From positions 25,252 to 89,251 of the forward strand of contig QAOA01007522.1 in the NCBI GenBank assembly GCA_003255065.1: 64,000 bases of DNA, given 5' to 3'. Below the pieces are notes generated by a model. The model worked only from the letters and a program-made list of their open reading frames with translations. It was not told where the DNA came from and made no database searches. Position numbers and translations under genes: made by a program. The DNA is from Cercis canadensis (Eukaryota > Streptophyta > Magnoliopsida > Fabales > Fabaceae). Below are positions 25,410-37,700 of this stretch, one piece after another. Numbering within the stretch: the first letter of the stretch is position 1; each line of letters starts with the position of its first letter.

Positions 25410-26396
25410 GGCAAACTCCGAAGCAGCTTCCCCGCTAGATTTAGCAGCTGAGAATGAATTCGGTGGAGAAAGCAAAGAGGAAAGGGATTTTCTCCAAATA
25501 CTTTTGGAAAGGTAAATTCGAAAATGAAAGGCTAAAGTAGATTTTTTCACATCCACAAACAGTTTGAATGTGAACACACGGTAAATTCTCGATATCCTCA
25601 TGCGATTCCGAACCAATTCCAACCCATTTACCTTACATTAAAAAACAATATATTCCAACCTATTTATCTCAACATGTTTACTAAGATTTTACCAAAACAA
25701 TATATATTATTTCAAATTCCCCCTCCCATAATTGCTCGATATGATATAGAAAATAATTGCAAAGTAAAATTATTTTTAAATCTATATTATTTGTTTTAGA
25801 AATTCTATGATACATAAATATGTCATATTATATTGATGTAATAAACATACAAAATTTTTATATTTTATTGGATATAAATATAATTTATCTTATTTTCTCA
25901 AACAAACTTAAAAACAGTTAATTTATACACATGTTATTCACACATTGACTATTTTCATATAATATGATATACTACATAAATACTAAAAATATGTAAGAAA
26001 CCTTCTATTCTTTTTTTATTTTAACTTTAAATTTAAATAGAAAATTCATAAATAAATAAAAAATATGTTCGTACATTACTACTCAATCACATATCAGTTT
26101 AATAAATTGATAATTTTTTTTTATACTTTTAGCAACAACTTAAATTTAAATACAAAACTCATAAACTCTGAGAATAATTTTAGTACTACTCAATTACAAG
26201 CTAACAATATGATTAACATAAGAACATATTTACAACTTGACACTTTTACGTTTCCACCTCATAATAACTATAAGATTAACAATATTCCTATCATTTTTTT
26301 TACACTTCTTAAATACTTGAACATAATTAAATTAAATTAAATTCATTAAAAATTTAAGCTAAACAAATTAAATTAATTCTATACCTTGTGTGAGAG
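25410..26396. other. 5' flank of MFL1, then AT-rich sequence including a dispersed repeat
   Basis: The MFL1 promoter/5' UTR should lie just above 25410. From 25620 the sequence is very AT-rich and includes the repeat at 25798-26010. No other gene seen. Confidence 0.4.
25798..26010. repeat. AT-rich dispersed repeat, copy A
   Basis: Shares long stretches with 42535-42745 (inverted) and 63283-63515 (direct): TCTATGAT near one end, TATTTTATTGGATATAAATATAATTTATCTTATTTT in the middle (words vary by copy), and ATATGATATACTACA near the other end. Ends are only loosely inverted (TCTATGA-type). Probably a MITE. Confidence 0.6.
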
Positions 26397-27305
26397 TAGG
26401 GGTAAGGCGAACCGGCCAAACAGACCGGACCAGACCGAGAAAGCCAATCCGGTTCTCAATTACACTTTCTAAAAAACCGAAAAGGTCGATTTAGTTCTCG
26501 GTTTCAATGAAGGAAAACCGAGAATGAACTGGACTGAACCGAGTAAGCTAAAACGACATCGTTTTGATTATTTTGAAGTGTTTATGAAATCCCTAGCCCT
26601 AGGCACTCGTCCTCAGAATCTCAAAACCTCTCATCCCTTCTCTCGTACTCTCCCAAGCTCAAATCCCTAACTTCCCTTTCTCTCCTTAGCATTCTCCATC
26701 CTTGGACTTCAATCCATAATTGATCACTGTTGTCTCGCCAGTGACTCACTTGTTGGCCTCTATTGTGTCGCTATCTCGATGTTTGTTGTGCCTTTGTCGA
26801 TATCTCGGTGTTGCCAATGAGTTATGCTTCTTCAGTTGTGCATTTTTGTTTACATGTCTGCCTGGCTCTGTTTCTATTTGTGTTTCTATTTGTGCATCTT
26901 TGTTTCTATGTCTGTTTGGTGTTGTCTCTGTTTGTGTTTGTGAGTTCGCTATATTTAGCAGCCATTTGTGAGTTCATACATTGTTGCGTGTCTGAGATGG
27001 GATGAAGAATTCTTGGCCATTAGTTCGCACATTGTTGTTCTAATGTAAATAGATGAAAATTATGCATATATGACTATCTCTAAAGGCATTCATTTAAGAG
27101 ACTAGGTGAATGACAATTATATGCATATATGGTGATTGTGTTTTCCTTTAGAGATAGCTTTCTTTTGGAACTGGGTCATTAAGAGTAGGCATAATTTACT
27201 TTAGAATGGATGGGATGCCGAGCCAGTCATCATGATAACTCACTTGAGGTCCTGGAAATTCATCTCTCAGGTTTATGTCTCTTTTAAATTGTTTTTTTCT
27301 CTTAA

Positions 27306-28155
27306 GGTCTGTTTGGGAGTTTAAAGTGAGGAGAAATGAAAGGAGATGAGAGGAGAGGAAAGAGAGGAAAAGGAAGGGAAGGGAAATGAATGAATTTTCC
27401 TCTCATTTGTTTGAATGATTAAAATGAGCAAAATGAGATGAAAGAAAAGGAAAAGTCCTATTATAAAATATTTTTACTAGTTTACCCTTTATTATTAAAA
27501 TAGACATATTTAATATAAAATTAAATAATATAATAGATATATTTAATAAAATTAATAGACATATTTAAAAAAAATAAAGGAGTATAATAGTCATTTTAAC
27601 ATATTTATTGAGCAAAGTGGAAGGAAAATGAGAGAAAATCAATTCTCATTAAAATGAATCAGTTCCTATACAAACTGAGTCTACAGCTCTATATAGAATA
27701 AACAGAATGTTGAACTAACATAACTAACTAACTAAATAGGGAAGGTTAACTATAGTTAATAACTAATTATCAACAACTAATTAATTAGAACTAAATCAGT
27801 TAACCACATCAGAGGATGGACACGCCCGTGTCATGACATGTGCATGGCCGTGTGATGTAGACCGAGAGCAGCAGTCTTTGAAGAAGAGCACACGGGCAGG
27901 CATGGAAGAGGAACACGGCCATGTCAGGGGGCCGTGTTGTTAAGCCAGATAACTGTATATTCTAATAATATTTCCTCTCTAAACCCCTCAATTTGAAGGA
28001 ACACAAGAATAGATCAAAAAAGGAGTGTAGGGGTTACATCTTACCCACTAGTTTCCTCTCCTTTTTTAAGATAAATCTTCCAAACAAGAGAGAGTGAAGT
28101 TTTATTCCTCTCATCTCCTTTCATTTCCCTTCCAAAGTAACTCTCAAACAAATCC
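27306..28155. mobile_element. MITE (Harbinger-like ends) nested in the hAT element, with inner insertion
   Basis: Ends GGTCTGTTTGGGAGTT and (reverse complement) GGATTTGTTTGAGAGTT, with further inverted similarity through AAATGAAAGGAGATGAGAGG. Flanked on both sides by TTAA (27302-27305, 28156-28159). About 300 bp in the middle (~27660-27960) breaks the palindrome. It contains CACGCCCGTGTC/CACGGCC words and looks like an unrelated inserted fragment. Confidence 0.7.
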
Positions 28156-29132
28156 TTAAGGTACGTGATGGTTCTCATATCAGACTCTAGGGGTATTTTT
28201 AGATGGGGGATGTTGCCCCTTTAGATTGTTGTTTCTATCGTTGTTCTTGTGACATCATATACCCATCCAAAAGTTCTACAATATTCAGATCAATAGGAAT
28301 TTTTATCTCTCTAAAAAACCTGATTGAGAACGGTAGCTTCAAAATTACAAGCTCTTTTGCTTTGGCTCGATTCAATTTTTTGTTTCCCAAATTTATAGGA
28401 GGATTTGAACTTTGGATTCCTCTTGTGAGTACACTAGCAAGTCATTCTTCCTTTTTCTTACTCACTCTTAGAATAGAGAAAAATTCCTTCTTCATATAGT
28501 TTAATTCCAAAGCTCCTTCAAAGGTCAGTTTTTTTAATTTGGTATAATGCTCTTTCTCTTTATATGTCAATTATGTGAGGTTCTTGCTCGTAATTGGCTG
28601 GTCATTTGTTTTTTTTAGATTGCCCAGTAGCTACTTCCATATGGAATAGGTTGTTTGGAGCTTTTTGTAAGCTTTGGATGTGTTTTCAAAATTTGGAACA
28701 TTTTTTGTTGTAATTTAGCTGCTGGGTCGTGATTATTGTAAAAAGAAAACTATTCAGTTTTTTAAATGTTAATTATTGATTATTGGTTCTATCTTTGAAC
28801 TTTTGTTTAACACAACTTGTGTGCTAGCTCTCTCAATATTCACTCATCATCTCAAAAAGGGAGTTAAGCTTTGCTTACAAAAGGGACAGTGACACTTCCA
28901 CAACCCAAACTGGATCATAAGTTTTTCTTTTAGTAGTCTGCTTCTGTTGAGTTTATGAGGAAGAATCGTTTGTTTCAGATTTTCAATAAATAAATGTATT
29001 GATTTCCATTTTAAGAACAATTCAACATAAGATAATTGATCATTCTATGTGAAAGTTGTAGTGTCCTTATGTAGCCGAAGAGAGATTGAGTTCCTAATAG
29101 TAATTGTGTTAAACAATGCTTGTGGTTATTAA

Positions 29133-29582
29133 GGGGTGTAATCGGTTCGGTTCAGTTCGGTTTACACCCCAAATTGATACTGACTGACCAAACCATTTCG
29201 GTTTAGTTTTTAAAATTTTTGAGAGTAAAATTGAACCGGTCCGATTCGGTTCGGTCGATTTGGTTAGTTTTTGCCATAAAATCTGTAAAAGTTATTTTTT
29301 TAAATTTGAACAAGAAGAAAGCCAAAAACTAAACTAGTTTTAGCCATTTTCAGGAAAAAAAAACACACACACTTTTCAAAATGACCAAAACAACGTTATT
29401 TTAGTATACTTGGTTTGATTCGGTTTATTTTTTATTTTCCTTCATTGAAACTGAGAACCAAACCAAATCTCTCGGTTTTTTAGAAAATAAAACCAAAAAC
29501 CGAAATGAACCTCTCGGTCCAGTTCGGTTTTCTTCTATCCAATCCAATTCGGTCGATTTGACCTGTTTTACTTACACCCCTA
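29133..29582. mobile_element. Short non-autonomous hAT, same family as the host element
   Basis: Begins GGGGTGTAATCGGTTCGG and ends ACTTACACCCCTA. Its subterminal sequence (for example TTCATTGAAACTGAGAACC, CTCGGTTTTTTAG) is the reverse complement of the left subterminal region of the large element and of the copy at 55748. The target duplication is degraded (GTTATTAA versus GTTCTTAC). It is an internally deleted derivative nested in a relative. Confidence 0.75.
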
Positions 29583-30516
29583 GTTCTTACTGTTCACAAT
29601 TGCATAGGTAATTTTGTTTGAACTTGACAGAAAAAAGTGTTAGTGTGATAACATTAAACCATTTGTGTAGTTTCTTACTTTCTTTCGCTGACAACCATTT
29701 GTAACTCATTTATACACACTTGTAGATGTGTCCTATCACTGTCGGTGTGGATTACATGGGTTGCAACATCAATTTCCCACCAATTTACTTGTTCAACCGC
29801 CAATTAATGAAGTAAAATTTGGTCCACAAAAGTTCCTTTGACCATGAATCAGGGTTGACCGCGCCATTGGCCCATTGGGCATAACAAAGCAAAGCAACTT
29901 CAAGTATAGGGCCCAATCTATAATGGACAGTTGGTACAATTTGGGCTCAACGTGAAAACTAAAACTTATGCATGGAATGGTACCACATCAGGTTCAAATC
30001 TTTTGAAGTTTAAACTGCCCAAATACACCAAAAATAAAATAAAATTTTGGGAACCATTGCCCAAATCGTTTACCTATTTGTACATCCTTAAGGAACTTAG
30101 GGGACCATTGCCCACATTTTAGTGACACTTGCCCTTTTGAGTGCAGATATTTGTTGGGAATTTCAAAGTAATTTGTTTCAATATTTATATTAGCTGATTT
30201 CACTATAAAATGCTTCGGTTTTCAGTGGATTAAATTTGCTGTCTTGTTTGTTGGAACCGAGAAAAATGGCACTGTAATTTTTAGTGTTGTTTTAGTGCAC
30301 TTTGCTAGTTGTTTCTGGTTTGTTTATAGCATCATTTTGGGTTTATTTGGAACTTTCTTTTTTTTTTTTGCTAAANTGGAACTTTCTTTTTTTTTTTTTG
30401 CTAAAGGAAGGTGAAATAAGGTCTGTTTAGGGACTTGTTTAATGGCTGATTTTATGTTTTGATTTTCTTTTTCTCATTGCTACATTACTAATGGAACAGT
30501 TTGTGCAATTTGGGAT

Positions 30517-33500
30517 ATGGATCAAGAACTTCCAATCATGCCCCTTGGAACCATCCACTCTACGGGCACACTTATGGGAAGTAATCCGGATGATAATAGC
30601 ATTCAAATGCAAATTGATGACAACCAAGAAGGCACCGAGGTAACACTTGATACATCCTCTACCTCCAGACTCAAATCTATTGTTTGGGGTCATTTTACTA
30701 GGATTAAGGACACTAATAGAGCTGCGTGTAACCATTGTGGGAAGTCTTATGCATGCTCTACTGTTAAGAATGAGACTTCATCTATGAAGACTCACTTGCT
30801 AGTTTGTCCAAAAAATCCTAGTAATAAAAAAGTTGATAAGAAACAAAGTGATGTTGGTTATGTGTCTAAACCGGAAGATGAGGGGAGTGAGAAAACAATG
30901 AAGTTGAACACTTTTAGTCAAGAAGAATGTAGACTAGCACTTGCTAAGATGATATGTGCAGATGAATTGTCATTTAAGTTTGTGGAGAATGAAGGTTTTA
31001 GAAGCTTTATGTATGTAGCACAGCCAAAGTTTCAAGTTCCTTCAAGGATAAATGTTGCTAAAGATGTCATAAAACTGTATTTGAATGAGAGATAGTGTTG
31101 AGTGAGTTTTAGACTCACTCTTTAGGTGTCCTTTACTAAAGTATTTGGTTGGTTTTTGAGGAATAATGGCCATTTAATGTAAGTTTTATGTTAAATTGTA
31201 GAGCTCATGGGCTAAAGTGAATGAATGAAGTATAGAGAGAATTTGGATAGGAATCTAGTGCTACAGCCCTTGAAATTCAGCATCGCAGCCCCTGGAGCAT
31301 CAGAATGCACAAGTTGGACAACAAACAAGTGCCGCAGAGCCCAAGTACTAGAAAATCTTAGTCTCAGGCAAAGACTCAGAGACTCAGCGCCGCAGCGCCA
31401 GTTTTCCAGCGCCGCAGCGCCCATGCGTGGATTGCTGCTACATGTACTCTATTTCTTTAGTTTTAGAGCTTTTCTTTAGAAGTATAAATAGGAAATCTAG
31501 GGAATTAGAAAGGGGTTCGTTCTTAGACACTAAAAGAGGCACAAAAGGAGGTAAAAGTAAGGATTGAAGGGAGGAGACAAGAAGTGGATTCGACCTTCAA
31601 CTCAGAGTTTTTCTTCTTTTAACCTTGAAACATGTCTAGATTTTACTTTTTCTGGTTTTATTCTTCTATGATGAACTAAATTTTTCTCTAGGGTTACGAT
31701 GTAGACAAAATTATGAACGGTTGAAGTTCTTATGAATTTGATTGGAAATTTATATTTGTTAATTGAGCATTCTTCTCTACTGTTAATGCTTCTAAATTGA
31801 CTGGCTATTAATCTAGATGACAAGTTAATCACAATGAGACCAGAAGGAGATTTGTTTGTTTAGTTCACTGAGATTAATGTCCTAAGTTGCATGTCGAATA
31901 GGAATATACCTCCATGGCTTAAGTAATCAGTTAAGAGAACCATAGAACCTAATGAATCTATAATTAATATAACTCGTATAGGAATATACATGGTTAGTAA
32001 TTAGGGATATTTCCACTAGACCTTGGGAGAGGCTAGTGGGTGAATTAGGGATTCTTGATTAGCAATTAAGAAGATAAATTAAGATAAATGACATGAGGTA
32101 CGGAAACCGGGATTAATTAAGGTGAAATCGGAGTCCTAGGCTTTTCTCCCTTGATAATTCTATCATTTTTTTCTAGTTTAATTTGCTATTTTTCTGGTTT
32201 ACTTATTTTTATTCTATTTTAAGTTGTTTCATTGAAATCTCTCCATATCGATTGATTAGATAAAATTAAGGTTAACCTTCTTTTGGTAGTTGGTACGTTA
32301 GTCCTCGTGGGAACGATAAATCTTATTCATCTTATTACTTGCAAAACGATAACGTACACTTGCGTTAGGTTTTTTCACAACAGGTAGAAACTGAAACATT
32401 ATTTCTCTTCTTCTTGTCAAATGGTTTGTCTTACAACTGACATTTAGACATCTATTTAAAACTTTAATTATATGTGTGTGACTGGGCATTACATTGGGAG
32501 TGATTGGGAGTTAAATAAGAAAATATTGTCATTCTCTCTAATATCTTATCATAAAAGGGATACAATGAGAAAACTCTGGAGAGAACAATTAAGGATTGGG
32601 GAATTTCTAAGGTTTGCACTATAACTGTAGATAATGCTAGCTTAAACACTATTGTCCTTGCATATTTGGTTAGGAGGTTAAATGATTAGAATGACACTAT
32701 CTTGAAAGGGGAATTCATGCATTTGAGTGCATTTGAGGTGTTCTGCTCATATTTTAAATCTGATTGTTAGTGAAGGTTTAAAAGAGATAGACCCTTCAAT
32801 TGCTAGAATTAGGGCAACAGTTAAGTATGTGAAGACATCCTCTGCTAGAATGGTTGTTTTTAAGCAAGCTATTGATTTCACAAATATAGAATGTAAACAT
32901 TCTGTGTATCTTGATTGTCCTACAAGATGGAATTCAACTTATCTAATGTTAGAAGCTGTTGAAAAATTTGAGAAGGCTTTTACACGCCTTGAGGATAATG
33001 ATTCTCATTATATGCTTTCTTTTGGTAATAATTGCCCTCCATGTTCAGATGATTGGGAACGTGCACGTGTGTTTATAAAGTTTCTGAAATTTTTTTATGA
33101 TGTTACCCTTAATTTCTCTAGCTCTTTGCATGTTACATCAAATGCATTTTTTAAAAAACTATGTGAAATCCACCAGACCTTGCAGAAACTGGATGCAATG
33201 TGGTGATATTGTGTTGAGGACTATGGCTAAATCAATGAAAATGAAATTTGATAAATATTGGGATGATAGGGATAACATGAATTATTTCTTGTTTGTGGTT
33301 GTGGTGCTTGATCCAAGATAAGCTAAAATTTGTGGATTTTTGTTTTGAAAAAATGTATGATAGAGAACAAGGGATTCATGCTAGAGAAATTAAAGAAGGT
33401 TTTGCATAGGCTATTTGAAACTTATTCAAGTTTGCATCCCCCATGACTCAAAGGATTGTAGTAGTAGTGTGGATTTGTCCTTTGTGGGAAGTGGTGATCA

Positions 33501-33880
33501 AAATGCTAGTTTGTCTTTAGAGTTTTAGATAAAGAGGCAGAAGAAGCAAAAAAAATGTGAGGAAATTTGAATTGGAAAGGTACTTAGAGAATGATGTTGA
33601 AGAACAAATTGATGGGTTTGAGATCCTTAAATGGTGGAGAGCGAAGCAACCTAAATATTATGTTTTATCTTATATTGCTAAGGATATTTTGCCTATTCCT
33701 GTATCAACTGTGTCATTTGAATCAATGTTCAGTACTGGGGGTAAAGTTCTAGACCAATTTTAGAGTTCATTATTGCCTACAATTATTGAGGCTTTAATTT
33801 GTACTTAGAACTGGCTAAGATACCCTAAGAAGCCAATTGATCTTCCCAGTCAAATGAATGAGATAGAACAAATTGAATCA
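30517..33880 (+). pseudogene. hAT transposase (zf-BED / RNase-H-like / dimerisation), inactivated
   Basis: 30517-31095 encodes an N-terminal part with a BED zinc finger (VWGHFTRI, CNHCGKSY, HLLVCP; residues ~55-95). Its frame is broken by a solo LTR at 31096-32382. After the LTR the catalytic RNase-H-like region resumes (TGHYIGSDWELNKKILSF, then HLRCSAHILNLIVSEGLKEI and CPTRWNSTYLML). 33557-33763 has the C-terminal dimerisation region (FEILKWWRAKQPKYYVLSYI, VSTVSFESMFSTGG), followed by in-frame stops. Several stops and at least one frameshift near 33200 are visible in addition to the insertion. A RICESLEEPER-like transposase of ~650-700 aa is the likely ancestor. Confidence 0.85.
31096..32382 (+). 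mobile_element. Solo LTR (1287 bp) inside the hAT transposase
   Basis: Starts TGTTGAGTGAG and ends TTCACAACA (TGTTG/CAACA termini). It is flanked by GATAG (31091-31095) and GGTAG (32383-32387), a 5-bp target duplication with one change. Removing it rejoins the transposase (LYLNER then KLKHYF). It carries a TATA-like AAGTATAAATAGG near 31480 and an imperfect CAGCGCCGCAGCGCC direct repeat at ~31386-31423. Its 3' part (CTCGTGGGAACGAT ... CGTACACTTGCG) is typical of Ty3/gypsy Tat/Athila-type LTRs. No internal retroelement genes, hence a solo LTR. Confidence 0.8.
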
Positions 33881-34772
33881 GGTAATTCTCTTAGACTTAT
33901 ATTTGGTTTTTATAATTCTCTTAGACTTAAATTGAAATCTAGTTGATTAATTTTTTTGTCTATGACAATTTAATTAGAGATGTCAAGAGTTGTCACCAAA
34001 CTGGAAAATGATTCATAAAGTGTTTGTGTTTTTTCAATCTCAATGGGTAAAATCTCATTTCAATTTTTGACTGACATTATTTTTTTTTTTAGTGTTTATC
34101 AAAGTTTATCTAATAAATGAATACTTGTTTTTGTAGTAGCAATCAGAGAGGGATTGGAAATTTTCTGATAAAGGGTCTGATGTAATTTGGAAGAACTTTA
34201 AAAGTATTGATGTAATTTAGAAGTTTAATCAAGATTGAAATTTGGAAGAACTTGTTACATTTGATATTTAATTAGTGATTTGCTGATTTTCTGTGCATTG
34301 GGATAATAGTTTGGTTAAGGGATTTGACATATTGTGCATTGGGATACTAGTGGATGATTTAATTTTGAAGCCATATATAGCTCAAATTATATTTTTTGCT
34401 CATTTGATATTTATTTGCTGATTTGCTGATTTTTTGGGCTCACTTACTAGTGATTTGCTGATTTTCTATGCATTGGGATACTTAGTTTGTATTTTTTTTT
34501 TGGGTTGATTTACTAATCCACCTCGTATTTTTTTTAGAATTATAGTAGTTCATGTGAGCTTTGATTTTAGCTTTCTGTTAGCTTCAGTTTCTAGTTTTCT
34601 TTTTGTTCAAATATAAAAAAATGACTTGTGCAAATTTTCTAGCAAAAATTGACCAAACCAAATCAAACTAGTTCAGTTCAATTCAATTTTACTCTAAAAA
34701 ATTTTAAAAACCAAATCAAACCGATATGATTTGATCGGTTTGGGGTAACCCGATTACACCCCTGTGTGAGAG

Positions 34773-37700
34773 TATGATTTTTCCCGACCATAAAGGTATG
34801 AAATTTTTTGGCTCACAACTTTTCTCTCTGAGTCTCTTATATACAGTTCAACCTTTTAATGCATTGTCTTTGATCATGAGTTGTTGTCACTATTGCAGCC
34901 GGACGTATCCAAAAGAACAAAATAAATCTGAAATTTTGTTGTCCACAACCACATGCACAGATTGTTGTAGTGTAAGAACCAACAAGTGTTAAAGAATTGA
35001 ATATGCGTTTGTGATGTGAGACCAAGTTTCTGTTTCTGAAATACCTGTCTCATCTGACAGTTACAACTCACTGGTTTGGTTTGTTGGTTGTTGGTTGTGT
35101 CTTCTGAGTTCAGGTTTCAGATAATGGACCTTTTTGGGCTCCATATACCCATGTTTCATCATCCTCCAATTTTTATTTTGGGCTATCCTCTAGGCCCAAC
35201 ATAGGCTTCTGCAATGGACAACTAACCCAACATTAGTGTTCAGCTCCATTCAGTATGAGCCATTTCATGAATTTGCAAATGAATAATAAGAAAAATGCGA
35301 GTGAAACAAATAGGGTTGAAAACTTATTTGGTCAAAATTGATGATATGATGATGCGTGTGTTGAGGTCAGGTCGAGAATGGGTAGGTCGAGTTGATGGAT
35401 TTGGGTCAAGTCTAACAGGCTTTAGATCTTATCTACAAATTGGAATGAAAAGTATATATTTAAAATGATTTTCTTTTATTAATTGTAATCTTGATGTATT
35501 CTGGGAAAAACTGTAAAGCTAGAGGGAATGATATGATGTAAACATAAGGATAGCTAGACTAGAACTTAATTGGGTATACAAACGTTTGCCCCACCCTCAC
35601 TTTTATATGCAGAAATGTTAAATTTTGAATGCACTTTGTTAATTTAGGATGCACTCAAGCAGCAAGCAACAAGCTTTGCTTTATGTGAGCTATACTATTG
35701 TTGACGATGACAACAGTCTATAACAAGTAAGACAACAAGAGGCAAAGGCTGCCAACCAATTGTTCCTTTAAGGTATACAAACAAAACAAATAGAATTCAT
35801 GTTAGGAATGTTGCAAGAACAGCAACTTTGGGCCCCAAACCAAAGTTCACTTCACCCTCTATCTCTCTCTCTCTCTCAATCGTAGTGGGGTGGCTAGGGG
35901 TGGATGCTGCCCTTGCATGGCAAAGGCTCATTGCTAAAGTTAATGTAAAGTAACAAGCAAGTACTTTTGGTTAAGTAAGCTGATTTATTTTCTTGTCTAA
36001 AGAACTGACCTAGACAACTATTTTCTGTATATATGATTTCTTTTGTGTTTAGCAAAAAAAGCGTCTTCATTATGCATGTGTGGCCAGATGCTTTATGTAG
36101 AAAAGATAACCAAAATGGAAAAGTAAACAAAAAAGAAGTAGAAAAGAGAGTCACGAGATTTGTCTTAGTTTTAGCAAATGCCCCAAATAGACTCGCACTT
36201 GCACAATAGCACTTACATGCCTATTAACTATCTCACATCTTATTCTTCCTTAAACTGTATGTTGGGTCCCATAAGCATAGCAAGGGTCCGACCAAGACTA
36301 ATAGGTTTATGTGATTGTGTTAAATCAAGTGGGGACCTTCGCCATACAATTTTGGCTTCTTGTCTGCAAAGCAAGCCTTTGGATTTTGGAACCCTCTTCC
36401 TTCTTTTCTCTCTCATTTCTCTTTTTCATCATTCTAAGCTTTGCTTCTCTTGCATCGAGAATTTACTCACTTTTTCACCCACTAAAAATCATAACAAATC
36501 AGCAAAGTCGGCTTTCAAGGTGATAATGTTGCTATTATTGTAATTGTGTAATTATTATAGCACAAATAACTACTAACTTTCAAGCTTACTACTATAATAT
36601 AGCTTGAGTTATGCACTTTATTTTTTTTTGTGCGAGATGATTTTTATATTTTTTGTATAAGATTAATTTTTGTTCAAGTTTTAGTATGTCATGACCACTT
36701 GTACTTCTAGTGGAGTTTGAACTCCTTATTTTATCTCAAAATTCGCTCTACATAAAACTCAATTTATCAATTAAGTCACACCTTGTAATTGAGTTATGCA
36801 CTTTTCACATTTATAAATATACACATTTATTTAAATTTTAATTGAATTCTTATTAAATCCACTTTATTTTTTTTTTTCTATAGAATTCAATTTTTTCACT
36901 CCTTACACCTAAAATGTACAATAATCATTTCTCCGGTAGCATTTATCCTTGTTCTCCCAGCTCATATGGATTTCTTATTCTTCTACCATCTGCTAACCTA
37001 AAATTAATTGGATTATAATTTTTCTTTTCTATTGGATTAATTGGATTACAATGAGAGGCCCCAAATCTCTCTATACATGTAATGTGACTGTCTTATTGAG
37101 GTTACATCGTGAAAATACATCTAAGACAAGAGAGTTGGTTCTCTCCTACATACATACTAAGTGGCTAACCTTAACAATCTGTATCTTTGTGTTAATTTCA
37201 GGTAATGGATTCGATATCATATAATCCTTCAACTATTTGTTAATTTGTGTTTAGTATACTTAAATCGATATTAACGACTAGTAACCATATATATACATAG
37301 AACCCACCAGAAGAAATTCAACATCTCCGTTCACAGACTTGGCGTGTGCTTTGTATGGGAAGTTGGTAAAAGAAAAAGAAAAAGAAAAAAGAAGCTTTTA
37401 ACAGCAATATATATAGAACTACAGGTCCTACAAGTAATGGACAGCATCAACCAAACATGGTTGCTCACCTACCAAATCACAATTTCCAGGTCTGAACTTG
37501 AGGAAAGTTCCCCGCATGAGAAGGGTCTCTTTGGTCATTTCATGTATGAAATCCTTACTTAACCCTATACTCATTTACTTAATTAGGTAACCATATCATG
37601 CACTAAGTTTTTGATTGACATAATCTATAAAATTTATATAGACTAAATCTATCTAAGAAATTTTCTTTTATATAGGTGTAGGCTTTGCCTTTTTTCTTTT

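Larger units (their letters stand above)
26397..34764 (+). mobile_element. hAT transposon, ~8.4 kb, with decayed transposase and nested insertions
   Basis: Left end TAGGGGTAAGGCG and right end (reverse complement) CAGGGGTGTAATCGG, flanked by TGTGAGAG at 26389-26396 and 34765-34772, the 8-bp target duplication expected for hAT elements. Subterminal regions carry many CGGTTCGGTT-type words. A C/T-rich leader at ~26590-26760 precedes the transposase region (30517-33880). Nested inside are a MITE (27306-28155), a short family member (29133-29582) and a solo LTR (31096-32382). A duplicated 28-bp segment across an N at 30376 is an assembly join. Not autonomous now, because the transposase is disrupted. 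Confidence 0.88.

Noticed and set aside
26720..27005. Cys/Leu-rich ORFs
   Set aside because: They fall in the leader of the hAT element; translated low-complexity T/G-rich sequence.
36600..36790. Possible SINE B box (GTTTGAACTCC)
   Set aside because: No matching A box, end or target duplication; not enough to call.
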